A program made the position numbers and the translations under genes. The notes under the pieces are model-generated. The model saw only the letters and a program-made list of their open reading frames with translations, made no database searches and was not told the DNA's origin. A DNA stretch of 64,000 nucleotides from Aliivibrio fischeri ATCC 7744 = JCM 18803 = DSM 507 (GTDB lineage: Bacteria > Pseudomonadota > Gammaproteobacteria > Enterobacterales > Vibrionaceae), in assembly GCF_023983475.1 (NCBI RefSeq), contig NZ_CP092712.1, positions 186,001 through 250,000 on the forward strand, written 5' to 3'. This document shows, piece by piece, positions 26,767 through 34,920 of the stretch. Position 1 is the first letter of the stretch. Every line of letters starts with the position of its first letter.

Positions 26767-27692
26767 TATATATAAGAGATATAGCCTCATACATTCCTAA
26801 TGATTATATTGATAATTATAAGAACTCAGAACGATTTTCAGAATCAAAGGATTTTATTGATTCAAAAATAGGAGCATCTAAATTATCTCGAATGCCTGAA
26901 GGTATGAATACATCAGATATGGCGGTTAAAGCTGTTGAATCATTATTGAACAAAACAGGTTTAAATAAACAAGATATAGATGCGCTTGTTGTTGTTACAC
27001 AAAATGGTGATTTTGATGGACTTCCTCATACTTCAGCTTTAGTTCAAGGGAAGTTAGAGCTAAAAGAAGATATATCTTGTTTTGATATATCACTTGGTTG
27101 CTCTGGTTATGTATATGGTTTAAGTATTTTGAAAGCTCATATGATTGAGATGGGATTTGATAATGCAATATTAGTAACAGCTGACCCTTATTCAAAAATA
27201 ATAGATGAAAATGACAGAGTAACTTCATTATTATTCGGTGATGCTGCAACTGCTACATTGTTATCAACTAAAGGTGAGTTGTTAATAGAGCGGCCTTTAC
27301 TTAGTACAGATGGTAGTGGTGAATTAGCATTGGTTAAAAATGACTATTTATATATGAATGGAAGACAAGTTTTTAACTTTGCAGCAACCAAAGTACCTAA
27401 TCATGTATGCAAATATCTAGAAAAAAACACATTGGCAATAGATGATGTTGATTTGTTTTTATTGCATCAAGGAAGTGCGGCAATAATAGATGTTATCGTT
27501 AGAAAATTAAGAGTTTCAAAAGATAAAGTTCCAATGGATATTAAAGATACTGGTAATACAGTATCTTCATCAATTCCATTATTATTAGAAAAATTTATTA
27601 ATGACACCACTAAAGAAAATATTATTATTTCTGGATTCGGTGTCGGCCTTTCATGGGCAACAAACCTACTTAGGAGAGTAAAAAATGCTTAA
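26763..27692 (+). CDS. FabH-like 3-oxoacyl-ACP synthase III
   Basis: A 309-residue ketosynthase III that condenses an acyl-CoA with malonyl-ACP. The thiolase-fold triad is intact: Cys113 (SLGCSGYVYG), His235 (LHQGS) and Asn265 (DTGNTVSSS). A dedicated ACP gene overlaps its end by 8 bp. The set KAS III + ACP + LpxD-like acyltransferase suggests local synthesis of a short, special acyl-ACP (such as a 3-hydroxyacyl chain) used only to acylate the amino sugar. The chain itself cannot be read from sequence. It is AT-rich, unlike housekeeping fabH genes. Confidence 0.86.
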   Translation: MIYIRDIASYIPNDYIDNYKNSERFSESKDFIDSKIGASKLSRMPEGMNTSDMAVKAVESLLNKTGLNKQDIDALVVVTQNGDFDGLPHTSALVQGKLELKEDISCFDISLGCSGYVYGLSILKAHMIEMGFDNAILVTADPYSKIIDENDRVTSLLFGDAATATLLSTKGELLIERPLLSTDGSGELALVKNDYLYMNGRQVFNFAATKVPNHVCKYLEKNTLAIDDVDLFLLHQGSAAIIDVIVRKLRVSKDKVPMDIKDTGNTVSSSIPLLLEKFINDTTKENIIISGFGVGLSWATNLLRRVKNA

Positions 27693-27912
27693 TATTGATG
27701 TTGTAATTGATGCAATGGATGCAGCGGGTATATCACTTGATAGTGATGTAACATTAAAAGAAAACCAAGATATCATTTTTGAAGATTTAGGGTTAGATAG
27801 CTTAGATTTATTTAATTTATTTTTAGAATTAGAGAATCTAACAGATCGAGCTGTTCCTGATGAAGAAGTTGATAACTTTAAAACAATTTCTGATATTTTA
27901 ACTAAATATTAA
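27685..27912 (+). CDS. Dedicated acyl carrier protein
   Basis: A 75-residue acidic ACP. The phosphopantetheine attachment site is Ser39 in GLDSLDLF, the standard DSL motif. It overlaps the FabH-like gene by 8 bp. Its sequence differs clearly from the highly conserved housekeeping AcpP (DSLDTVEL), which supports a specialised role in this cassette as carrier of the acyl group passed to the LpxD-like transferase. It needs a phosphopantetheinyl transferase from elsewhere in the genome. Confidence 0.88.
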   Translation: MLNIDVVIDAMDAAGISLDSDVTLKENQDIIFEDLGLDSLDLFNLFLELENLTDRAVPDEEVDNFKTISDILTKY

Positions 27913-27929
27913 TATGGTTATGTGTACAT

Positions 27930-28715
27930 ATGTATAATGTTCTTGAAATTAATTCATTTCGACGCCTTAACATTGAACGACAACATGAGTTGTTGTCCGA
28001 AGTTAATCAGTATTTATCGACTTTAACGGCTTCAGAAAGAGTTACTTGGGCTCTTAATAATATTAAAGGTAACCAAGCTTTAACATCAAGTTTTGGAATT
28101 CAAGCAGCTGTTTGTTTGCATATGTACACGTCAATTAAACCTGATATACCTGTAATTTTAATTGATACTGGTTATTTATTTCCTGAAACATATCAATTTA
28201 TTGAGAAAATGCAGCGAGATTTAAATTTAAATTTAAAAATCTTCCGTTCAGTAATCTCTCCCGCATGGCAAGAAAGTATTCATGGGAAATTATGGGAAAA
28301 TGGTCTAGATGGAATTAAAAAATACAATCGAATAAATAAGGTTATTCCTATGGCGCAAGCCTTGAAGGAGCTTGATTTATCTATCTGGCATTCTGGTTTG
28401 CGAAGAGAGCAAGCTGAGTCTCGTAGGAAGCTTGATTTCTTATCTATTCAAGGAGAGCAATTTAAATTTTTACCAATATTAGATTGGTCTGATGACGATA
28501 TTAAAAATTACCTTGAAGAGAACAATTTAGATTATCACCCTTTATATTATAAAGGATATGTATCCATGGGGGATGTTCATACAACGATTCCTTTATCTGA
28601 TGGTATGAGACCAGAAGATACTAGATTTCATGGTTTAAAGCGCGAATGTGGATTACATGATGATAGTATTTCACAGGAGAATAGCGTTGATATGAAAAAG
28701 TTTTTTCAGGAGTAA
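27930..28715 (+). CDS. cysH: CysH, PAPS reductase
   Basis: A 261-residue phosphoadenylyl-sulfate reductase, which uses thioredoxin or glutaredoxin to reduce PAPS to sulfite. The catalytic Cys240 lies in the signature KRECGLH near the C-terminus. The paired cysteines that bind the iron-sulfur cluster of APS reductases are not seen, so the PAPS type is indicated. SSFGIQ at the PP-loop-like nucleotide site and HSGLRREQAESR are present. It follows the acylation cassette rather than sitting in a cysJIH operon. With cysD, cysC, cysN and the SLC13 gene it completes a sulfate-to-sulfite route inside a polysaccharide operon. Confidence 0.9.
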   Translation: MYNVLEINSFRRLNIERQHELLSEVNQYLSTLTASERVTWALNNIKGNQALTSSFGIQAAVCLHMYTSIKPDIPVILIDTGYLFPETYQFIEKMQRDLNLNLKIFRSVISPAWQESIHGKLWENGLDGIKKYNRINKVIPMAQALKELDLSIWHSGLRREQAESRRKLDFLSIQGEQFKFLPILDWSDDDIKNYLEENNLDYHPLYYKGYVSMGDVHTTIPLSDGMRPEDTRFHGLKRECGLHDDSISQENSVDMKKFFQE

Positions 28716-28718
28716 TCA

Positions 28719-29789
28719 GTGAAAATTTTAGTAACTGGTGGTGCAGGCTTTATCGGTTCTGCAGTTATACGCCATATCATTAATAATACAAAAGATACTG
28801 TAATTAATGTCGACAAATTAACTTATGCTGGAAATTTAGAGTCATTAGCTGAGATTAATACAGATTCTAGATATGTTTTTGAGCATGTAGATATTTGCCA
28901 ACGCGCAGAACTGGATAGAATATTTAATGAATATAAGCCGGACGCTGTAATGCATTTAGCTGCAGAGTCGCATGTTGATCGCTCTATCGATGGACCTGCA
29001 GCATTTATAGAAACAAATATTATTGGCACATACACTTTGCTTGAAGCTGCTAGACAGTATTGGAATGCATTAGATTTACCGAAAAAAAATGCATTTCGAT
29101 TTCATCATATATCAACGGATGAGGTATACGGGGATTTAGAAGGTACTGATGATCTTTTCACTGAAGAAACATCATATGAGCCATCGAGCCCTTACTCTGC
29201 ATCCAAAGCATCAAGTGATCATCTAGTAAGAGCTTGGCAAAGAACTTATGGGTTACCAACGATCGTAACCAATTGCTCTAATAATTATGGTCCTTATCAC
29301 TTTCCTGAAAAATTAATTCCACTGATTATCCTTAATGCGTTAGATGGTAAAGCTTTACCTGTTTATGGTAACGGCTTACAGATTCGTGATTGGTTGTATG
29401 TTGAGGATCACGCTCGTGCTTTATATAAAGTTGTGACAGAGGGCGTTGTTGGCGAAACATATAATATCGGCGGCCATAACGAGAAAGCGAATATTGATGT
29501 TGTTAAAACCATTTGTTCGTTACTTGAAGAGTTAGTACCAAATAAGCCTGGAGGGGTTAATCACTACGCTGATTTGATTACTTATGTTACAGACCGACCT
29601 GGTCATGATGTTCGTTACGCTATTGATGCATCTAAAATTGAACGTGAGTTAGGTTGGAAGCCTGCAGAATCATTTGAAACCGGTATTCGAAAAACGGTTG
29701 AATGGTATTTATCGAATAAGGCTTGGTGGAGTCGTGTTCTTGATGGTTCATATAATTGTGAACGCCTTGGGGTTTCAAACCAAAAATAG
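28719..29789 (+). CDS. rfbB: RmlB/RfbB, dTDP-glucose 4,6-dehydratase
   Basis: Converts dTDP-glucose to dTDP-4-keto-6-deoxyglucose with bound NAD. N-terminal GGAGFIGS, active-site STDEVYGDL and the YxxxK element YSASK are intact; 356 residues is typical. Starts at GTG 28719 with CAGGAG six bases upstream. Followed by rmlA but not by rmlC or rmlD, so the product is not rhamnose. It most likely feeds the 2,3-dehydratase pathway at the start of this operon. Confidence 0.95.
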   Translation: MKILVTGGAGFIGSAVIRHIINNTKDTVINVDKLTYAGNLESLAEINTDSRYVFEHVDICQRAELDRIFNEYKPDAVMHLAAESHVDRSIDGPAAFIETNIIGTYTLLEAARQYWNALDLPKKNAFRFHHISTDEVYGDLEGTDDLFTEETSYEPSSPYSASKASSDHLVRAWQRTYGLPTIVTNCSNNYGPYHFPEKLIPLIILNALDGKALPVYGNGLQIRDWLYVEDHARALYKVVTEGVVGETYNIGGHNEKANIDVVKTICSLLEELVPNKPGGVNHYADLITYVTDRPGHDVRYAIDASKIERELGWKPAESFETGIRKTVEWYLSNKAWWSRVLDGSYNCERLGVSNQK

Positions 29790-29798
29790 GAACAGTAC

Positions 29799-30677
29799 AT
29801 GAAAGGTATTATTTTAGCGGGCGGTTCAGGTACCCGTTTATACCCAATTACTATGGGTGTATCTAAGCAGCTTCTTCCTGTTTATGATAAACCTATGATT
29901 TATTACCCATTATCTGTGCTAATGCTAGCAGGTATTCGAGATATATTAGTTATAACAACTCCTGATGATCAAGAAAGTTTTAAGCGATTATTGGGTGACG
30001 GAAGTCAGTTTGGTATTAACCTAGTTTATAAAGAGCAACCTAGTCCTGATGGCTTAGCTCAAGCGTTTACTATTGGTGAAGAATTTATCGGTAATGATTC
30101 AGTTTGTTTGGTTTTGGGCGATAATATTTTTTATGGTCAAGGTTTTTCGCCAAAGTTAAAGCAAGCGGTAGAAAATGCTAAAAATGGGCAAGGTGCTACG
30201 GTTTTTGGGTATCAGGTAAAAGATCCTGAGCGTTTTGGGGTTGTAGAGTTTGATAGAAATCGTAAAGCGATTTCTATTGAAGAAAAACCAGAAATACCTA
30301 AGAGTAATTTTGCTGTTACTGGTTTGTATTTTTATGACAATCAAGTTGTTAGTTTGGCAAAACAAGTTAAGCCTTCAGAACGTGGTGAGTTAGAGATAAC
30401 TGCACTTAATGAAATGTATTTAAAAGCGAATAAGCTTAATGTAGAAATGCTCGGCAGGGGATTTGCCTGGTTAGATACTGGTACATATGAAAGTTTGTTA
30501 GAAGCTGCTCAGTTCGTTGAAACTATTGAGAAGCGTCAAGGCTATAAAATTGCTTGTTTAGAAGAAATAGGATTTAACCAAGGGTGGTTAAGTGAATCTT
30601 CTATGGAAGAAAGAATTCAGCTAATGGCTAAAAATAGTTATGGTGAATATTTATCGGCTCTTATAAATAATGACTAA
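29799..30677 (+). CDS. rmlA: RmlA/RfbA, glucose-1-phosphate thymidylyltransferase
   Basis: Makes dTDP-glucose from glucose-1-phosphate and dTTP. The nucleotidyltransferase signature [11 protein letters not shown] is at residues 8-18, followed by [25 protein letters not shown] and the [10 protein letters not shown] segment are also present. Full length at 292 residues. It supplies rmlB, immediately upstream, and overlaps the flippase gene by 8 bp. Confidence 0.95.
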   Translation: MKGIILAGGSGTRLYPITMGVSKQLLPVYDKPMIYYPLSVLMLAGIRDILVITTPDDQESFKRLLGDGSQFGINLVYKEQPSPDGLAQAFTIGEEFIGNDSVCLVLGDNIFYGQGFSPKLKQAVENAKNGQGATVFGYQVKDPERFGVVEFDRNRKAISIEEKPEIPKSNFAVTGLYFYDNQVVSLAKQVKPSERGELEITALNEMYLKANKLNVEMLGRGFAWLDTGTYESLLEAAQFVETIEKRQGYKIACLEEIGFNQGWLSESSMEERIQLMAKNSYGEYLSALINND

Positions 30678-32097
30678 TTTAAAGAAAAAAACAGTTAGTG
30701 GATTAAAATGGAGTGCGATTGAACGAATAGCGACACAAGGTATACAACTTGTGGTTATGCTTATATTAGGTCGAATGCTAGGACCTGAAGCATTTGGCCT
30801 TATTGGCATGCTGGTTATCTTTATAGCTATAGCTCAAATATTTGTTGATAGTGGTTTTGGTAATGCGTTAATTCGAAAGCAAGACCGTGATGAAAAAGAT
30901 TTTTCGACCGTCTTCTATTGTAATATCGCAGTATCTGTTACTTGCTATTTATTGATATATTTCGGGGCGCCTTATGTCTCTGATTTTTATAATGAACCTG
31001 AATTAACCAGTCTATTAAGGGTTCTTGGTATTAATATTATTATTAATGCTATATCGTTAGTTCAAAGAACAAAATTAACGATAAATATGGACTTTAAAAG
31101 ACTAACAAAAGCGTCACTAATTAGTGTTTTTATTAGTACTCTTGTTGCTTTTAGTTTTGCATTTTGTGGGTTTGGTGTGTGGGCGTTAATTGCTCAAAGA
31201 CTATCTTCAGTATTCAGTAATGCGATATTAATTCAAATATTGGTGCCATGGAGGCCCAAAGAGAGATTTTCTAAATCATCGTTTGATGAACTCTTTGGTT
31301 TTAGTTCCAAATTGTTGTTAACCAGTTTGATTGACACAATATACAAAAATATTTATCAGATAATTATTGGTAAGCTATTTTCAAGTGCTCAGGTTGGTTT
31401 TTTTACACAAGCAAAAACATTATCAAACACTCCTGCAATGACTATGACATCGATTATTCAAAGGGTTACATACCCAATGTTAAGTCAAATGCAAAATGAT
31501 ACTGAAAAGTTAGATGCCGCATATTTATTAACACTAAGGCTATCTGCTGCGGTTATTTTCCCTTTGATGGGGGCTTTCGCTGTTGTGTCTGGTCCGTTTA
31601 TTAATCTTGTTCTTGGTAATGAATGGATAGACATAAAAAGAATTATAATTATATTGTGTTTTGGATATATGCTACATCCTATACACGCAATTAATTTGAA
31701 TTTATTACAGGTAAAAGGCCGATCAGACCTATTTTTAAACTTAGAAGTGATGAAAAAATTAATAACAACTATTATTTTATTCATTACCGTACCTATAGGA
31801 ATCGAAGCTATTTGTTTTGGTATTATGACTCAATCATATATTAGTGTTTTCATTAATACATATTATACAAGTAAACTATCTAATATTAGCACTCTAAAAC
31901 AATTTAAAAATATATTTCCAATTTGGCTTTTAGTTGTTATTTTATTTTGTATAATACATGTATTCAATATAACATATCAGAATAATGATTATTATACTTT
32001 AGTTTTATCATTGTTGTCTTTTATTTTATGTTACTTCTTGGTTGTTTATTACTTTTATAAAGATATTTACAATTCTTTTTATAATGCGTTATTTTAA
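30670..32097 (+). CDS. Wzx/WzxC-type lipopolysaccharide flippase (operon 2)
   Basis: A 475-residue polytopic protein of the polysaccharide-transporter family with the WzxC-like opening [19 protein letters not shown] and PEAFGLIGM. About 12-14 membrane segments are evident. It differs from the operon 1 flippase in length and sequence, so the locus encodes two distinct translocases. It presumably exports the repeat unit containing the acylated amino sugar. Its AT content rises towards the 3' end, matching the glycosyltransferase genes that follow. Confidence 0.85.
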   Translation: MTNLKKKTVSGLKWSAIERIATQGIQLVVMLILGRMLGPEAFGLIGMLVIFIAIAQIFVDSGFGNALIRKQDRDEKDFSTVFYCNIAVSVTCYLLIYFGAPYVSDFYNEPELTSLLRVLGINIIINAISLVQRTKLTINMDFKRLTKASLISVFISTLVAFSFAFCGFGVWALIAQRLSSVFSNAILIQILVPWRPKERFSKSSFDELFGFSSKLLLTSLIDTIYKNIYQIIIGKLFSSAQVGFFTQAKTLSNTPAMTMTSIIQRVTYPMLSQMQNDTEKLDAAYLLTLRLSAAVIFPLMGAFAVVSGPFINLVLGNEWIDIKRIIIILCFGYMLHPIHAINLNLLQVKGRSDLFLNLEVMKKLITTIILFITVPIGIEAICFGIMTQSYISVFINTYYTSKLSNISTLKQFKNIFPIWLLVVILFCIIHVFNITYQNNDYYTLVLSLLSFILCYFLVVYYFYKDIYNSFYNALF

Positions 32098-32105
32098 ATG
32101 GTGAT

Positions 32106-33215
32106 GTGGTGAAATTAGTACACTTTATATTAGATAACAAGTTTACTGTAAATGTATTCGAGAACTTTGATTGTGTCAAAAATGTTGATAATAAATATGT
32201 TTGTCTTTTAAATAGAGATCAATCTAGTGTTCAATATATATCTGATGAATATGAAGATGTAATATATTTGAAGTTGAAAGATATTAAAAGCATAGAATAT
32301 TTACTAGACGAAGCTACATATATAATCATCCATTCTTTGAATGTTAATCATGTTAAATTTATTAATATGTACCCTAAGCTTAACTATGTATGGGTCGGTA
32401 TGGGATTTGATTATTATGATATGTTATCAAATGGATTATTTTATAAATATTCTTTAAAATATAAAAGATTAGGTAGCATTAAATCTAAAATTAAGAATTT
32501 TATTAAAGTTGATTTTCTTTTCCGCTTAAAAAAACACAAGGCAATATTAAATATAACTCACTTTTCACCAGTTTTAGAGTCTGAGTATCATTTGCTAAGT
32601 AAAAAGTACAAGCACTTGAAATATATAGCGTGGAATTACGGTGCGTCGGCAAAAATACTTAATAAAAATATGGTTGTAGATCCTCAAGGGGAAAGTTTAT
32701 TATTGGGTAATTCTGCAGATCCGACCAATAATCACTATGAAGTTTTAGAATGCTTACATAAACTTCAATATAAAGGAAATATCATATTGCCTTTATCTTA
32801 TGGTGATTTTAAATATAGGGAAAAACTGTTAAGTGATATTTATAATTTCGATTTAAATATAACTCCAATATTCGACTATATGGATAAGGATGAGTATTTT
32901 GATATTTTGAAAAAATGTAATGTGATTATTATGAATCATAGAAGGCAACAAGCTGCGAGTAATGTGTTTGTTATGATGGCTATGGGGGCTAAAGTCTTTC
33001 TGAATTCAGATAGTTTGCTTTATGGTTTTTTCGAAAGTAATGGGTCTGCTATATTTAATATCAAAGATCTTTCAATTAAACATCTTACTAATGATTTAAC
33101 GATTGAACAGAAAGAAATAAATAAAAAATTTATTCTGAAAAATTTCTCTCAAGATGCAATATTTATGAGAACTCGAGAATTCTGTAATAGATTGTCAAAA
33201 ATGAGTGAACGGTAG
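32106..33215 (+). CDS. WecF-like glycosyltransferase (GT56 family)
   Basis: A 369-residue protein resembling WecF, the Fuc4NAc transferase of enterobacterial common antigen (PF07429). The best-matching block is LLGNSADPTNNHYEVL near residues 198-213, then ILPLSYGD and the C-terminal NHRRQQAASNVF segment. WecF uses a dTDP-activated N-acylated 4-amino-6-deoxy sugar, which fits the donor predicted for this operon. Start is one of two adjacent GTG codons (32106 or 32109). Strongly AT-rich. I consider it the likely transferase for the cassette's sugar, an inference from family. Confidence 0.8.
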   Translation: MVKLVHFILDNKFTVNVFENFDCVKNVDNKYVCLLNRDQSSVQYISDEYEDVIYLKLKDIKSIEYLLDEATYIIIHSLNVNHVKFINMYPKLNYVWVGMGFDYYDMLSNGLFYKYSLKYKRLGSIKSKIKNFIKVDFLFRLKKHKAILNITHFSPVLESEYHLLSKKYKHLKYIAWNYGASAKILNKNMVVDPQGESLLLGNSADPTNNHYEVLECLHKLQYKGNIILPLSYGDFKYREKLLSDIYNFDLNITPIFDYMDKDEYFDILKKCNVIIMNHRRQQAASNVFVMMAMGAKVFLNSDSLLYGFFESNGSAIFNIKDLSIKHLTNDLTIEQKEINKKFILKNFSQDAIFMRTREFCNRLSKMSER

Positions 33216-33221
33216 ATATTA

Positions 33222-34091
33222 ATGAAATATTCAATTATTATTCCACATTTTAACGACTTTAAATCATTAGAAAGACTTTTGAATTCAATTCCTTCAAGGG
33301 ATGATATTGAAATTATTGTCATTGATGATAAAAGCACTGATGAATATGATCTTGATAGTATCAAGTCTAAGTGTATTTTCTTAAATAATGAAACACCTAT
33401 TAAAAGTGCAGGTACATGTCGAAACATTGGATTAAAGATAGCTAAAGGGAAATGGCTATTATTTGCTGATTCAGATGATGTTTTTTTGAACAATGCATTT
33501 GAAGTGTTTGATTCATATTCTGAAAGTATTGATGACATTATTTTCTTTAAATCAAAAAGCTTAATTGAAGGGTCTAATAATATTTCTGAACGAAATGTGT
33601 ATTTAACGAATTTGATTGATAAAAATTTAAATGAAAATGATGAGTCAATTAGGTATATGTATTTCCCTCCGTGGGGGAAATTAATTAAACATAAACTGGT
33701 TAGTGAAAATGAAATTCTATTTGATGAAGTAATCGCATCAAATGATGTTATGTTCTCACTAAAAACTGCTTTATTTGCAAAGAAAATATCATCAGTTAAT
33801 GAAACTGTTTATTGTGTTTATAAACGTGTTAATAGTTTGACTACGACACATTCTAAGACTAATAGAAGATCAAGGCTTGAAGTTGCATTGAATAGAAATG
33901 AACTTCTTTCTCAATATGGTCTTAAATATTATCAATTTTCTTTCTTATCAATTGTTTTAAATTTTAAAGATGTTTTTACAATGAAACTATTTGTAAAGTT
34001 CTTTAAATCAATTGTTCTTTTTAGGCAAAGAATGTTACCTAATAATATTTCGATAAAAAAAATAAAAGATTTCTTATCTAGATGGTTTTAA
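33222..34091 (+). CDS. Glycosyltransferase family 2
   Basis: A 289-residue GT-A glycosyltransferase. It opens with the GT2 pattern YSIIIPHFNDFKSLERLLNSI and has IIVIDDKSTDE. The metal-binding acidic motif is ADSDDVF near residues 85-91. The C-terminal part is helical and AT-rich with no clear family hallmark. Six bases separate it from the previous stop. Sugar donor and linkage are unknown. Confidence 0.85.
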   Translation: MKYSIIIPHFNDFKSLERLLNSIPSRDDIEIIVIDDKSTDEYDLDSIKSKCIFLNNETPIKSAGTCRNIGLKIAKGKWLLFADSDDVFLNNAFEVFDSYSESIDDIIFFKSKSLIEGSNNISERNVYLTNLIDKNLNENDESIRYMYFPPWGKLIKHKLVSENEILFDEVIASNDVMFSLKTALFAKKISSVNETVYCVYKRVNSLTTTHSKTNRRSRLEVALNRNELLSQYGLKYYQFSFLSIVLNFKDVFTMKLFVKFFKSIVLFRQRMLPNNISIKKIKDFLSRWF

Positions 34092-34113
34092 TATCTAATA
34101 ATTTGAGCATGTT

Positions 34114-34920
34114 ATGAAGTTGATTAGCGTCATTATTCCAGTAAAAGATAGAATTACAGAACTGAAACGAACATTAGACACTGTTCTTAATCAAAGCTAT
34201 GAAAATATAGAAGTTATTGTTGCTGAAAATAACAGTAAATTCCCAGAAGAAATAGAAGAGTTGATTAAGTCCGAGTATGGTGAAAATGTACACTACCTAA
34301 AAGTTCATCCATGTAAAAATGCAAATATTGCTAGAAATGCTGGAGCTAATGCTTCAAGAGGAGAGTATGTTGCATTTTTGGATTCTGATGATGAATGGGA
34401 AAGTGATTATTTAGCTTCGTCATTAACTCATTTAACTGAGTGTGATGTGGATTTTGTCTATTCCAGTGCAATTATTAATGATTCAGTAAGTTTAAAAACG
34501 GTAACCGCACGTAAGTTTTTGGCTAAAGAAGATCCTGTTAATTACCTTTTTGGAAAAAATCGAGGTTGGGCTCAGTCTTCTTCTTTTTTTATGACGAAAG
34601 ATGCTTTTTTAAAGGTTAGTTGGGATGAGTCGCTTGGTCGCAATCAAGATTTAGATTACTTTATCCGTTGTTGTGATAGCTTAAAAGTTGCATGCATGAC
34701 AGATGCGAAAACGACAATTAACTGGGTACTTGGTGAAAAAAGAACTATCGATTTTCATTCAATGCTTGTTTTCTTTGCCCGTTATACAAAAAGAATGAAT
34801 GTAGTAAGCAAGATTAGATTTTTCCTAATTTATTTTCGTCTTGCAAAGTCTATAGGTGATTTTAAAGATTTGAGTCAGTTTTTAATGGTTAGTTTTGGAT
34901 TAAATAAGAATAACAAATGA
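34114..34920 (+). CDS. Glycosyltransferase family 2
   Basis: A 268-residue GT2 enzyme: LISVIIPVKDRITELKRTLDTVLNQSY at the N-terminus, IARNAGANASRGEYVAFLDSDDEW near residues 70-93 with the DSDD metal site, and a probable acceptor/base segment GRNQDLDYFIRC. ATGA overlap with the following acyltransferase gene. Its specific reaction cannot be assigned. Confidence 0.87.
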   Translation: MKLISVIIPVKDRITELKRTLDTVLNQSYENIEVIVAENNSKFPEEIEELIKSEYGENVHYLKVHPCKNANIARNAGANASRGEYVAFLDSDDEWESDYLASSLTHLTECDVDFVYSSAIINDSVSLKTVTARKFLAKEDPVNYLFGKNRGWAQSSSFFMTKDAFLKVSWDESLGRNQDLDYFIRCCDSLKVACMTDAKTTINWVLGEKRTIDFHSMLVFFARYTKRMNVVSKIRFFLIYFRLAKSIGDFKDLSQFLMVSFGLNKNNK

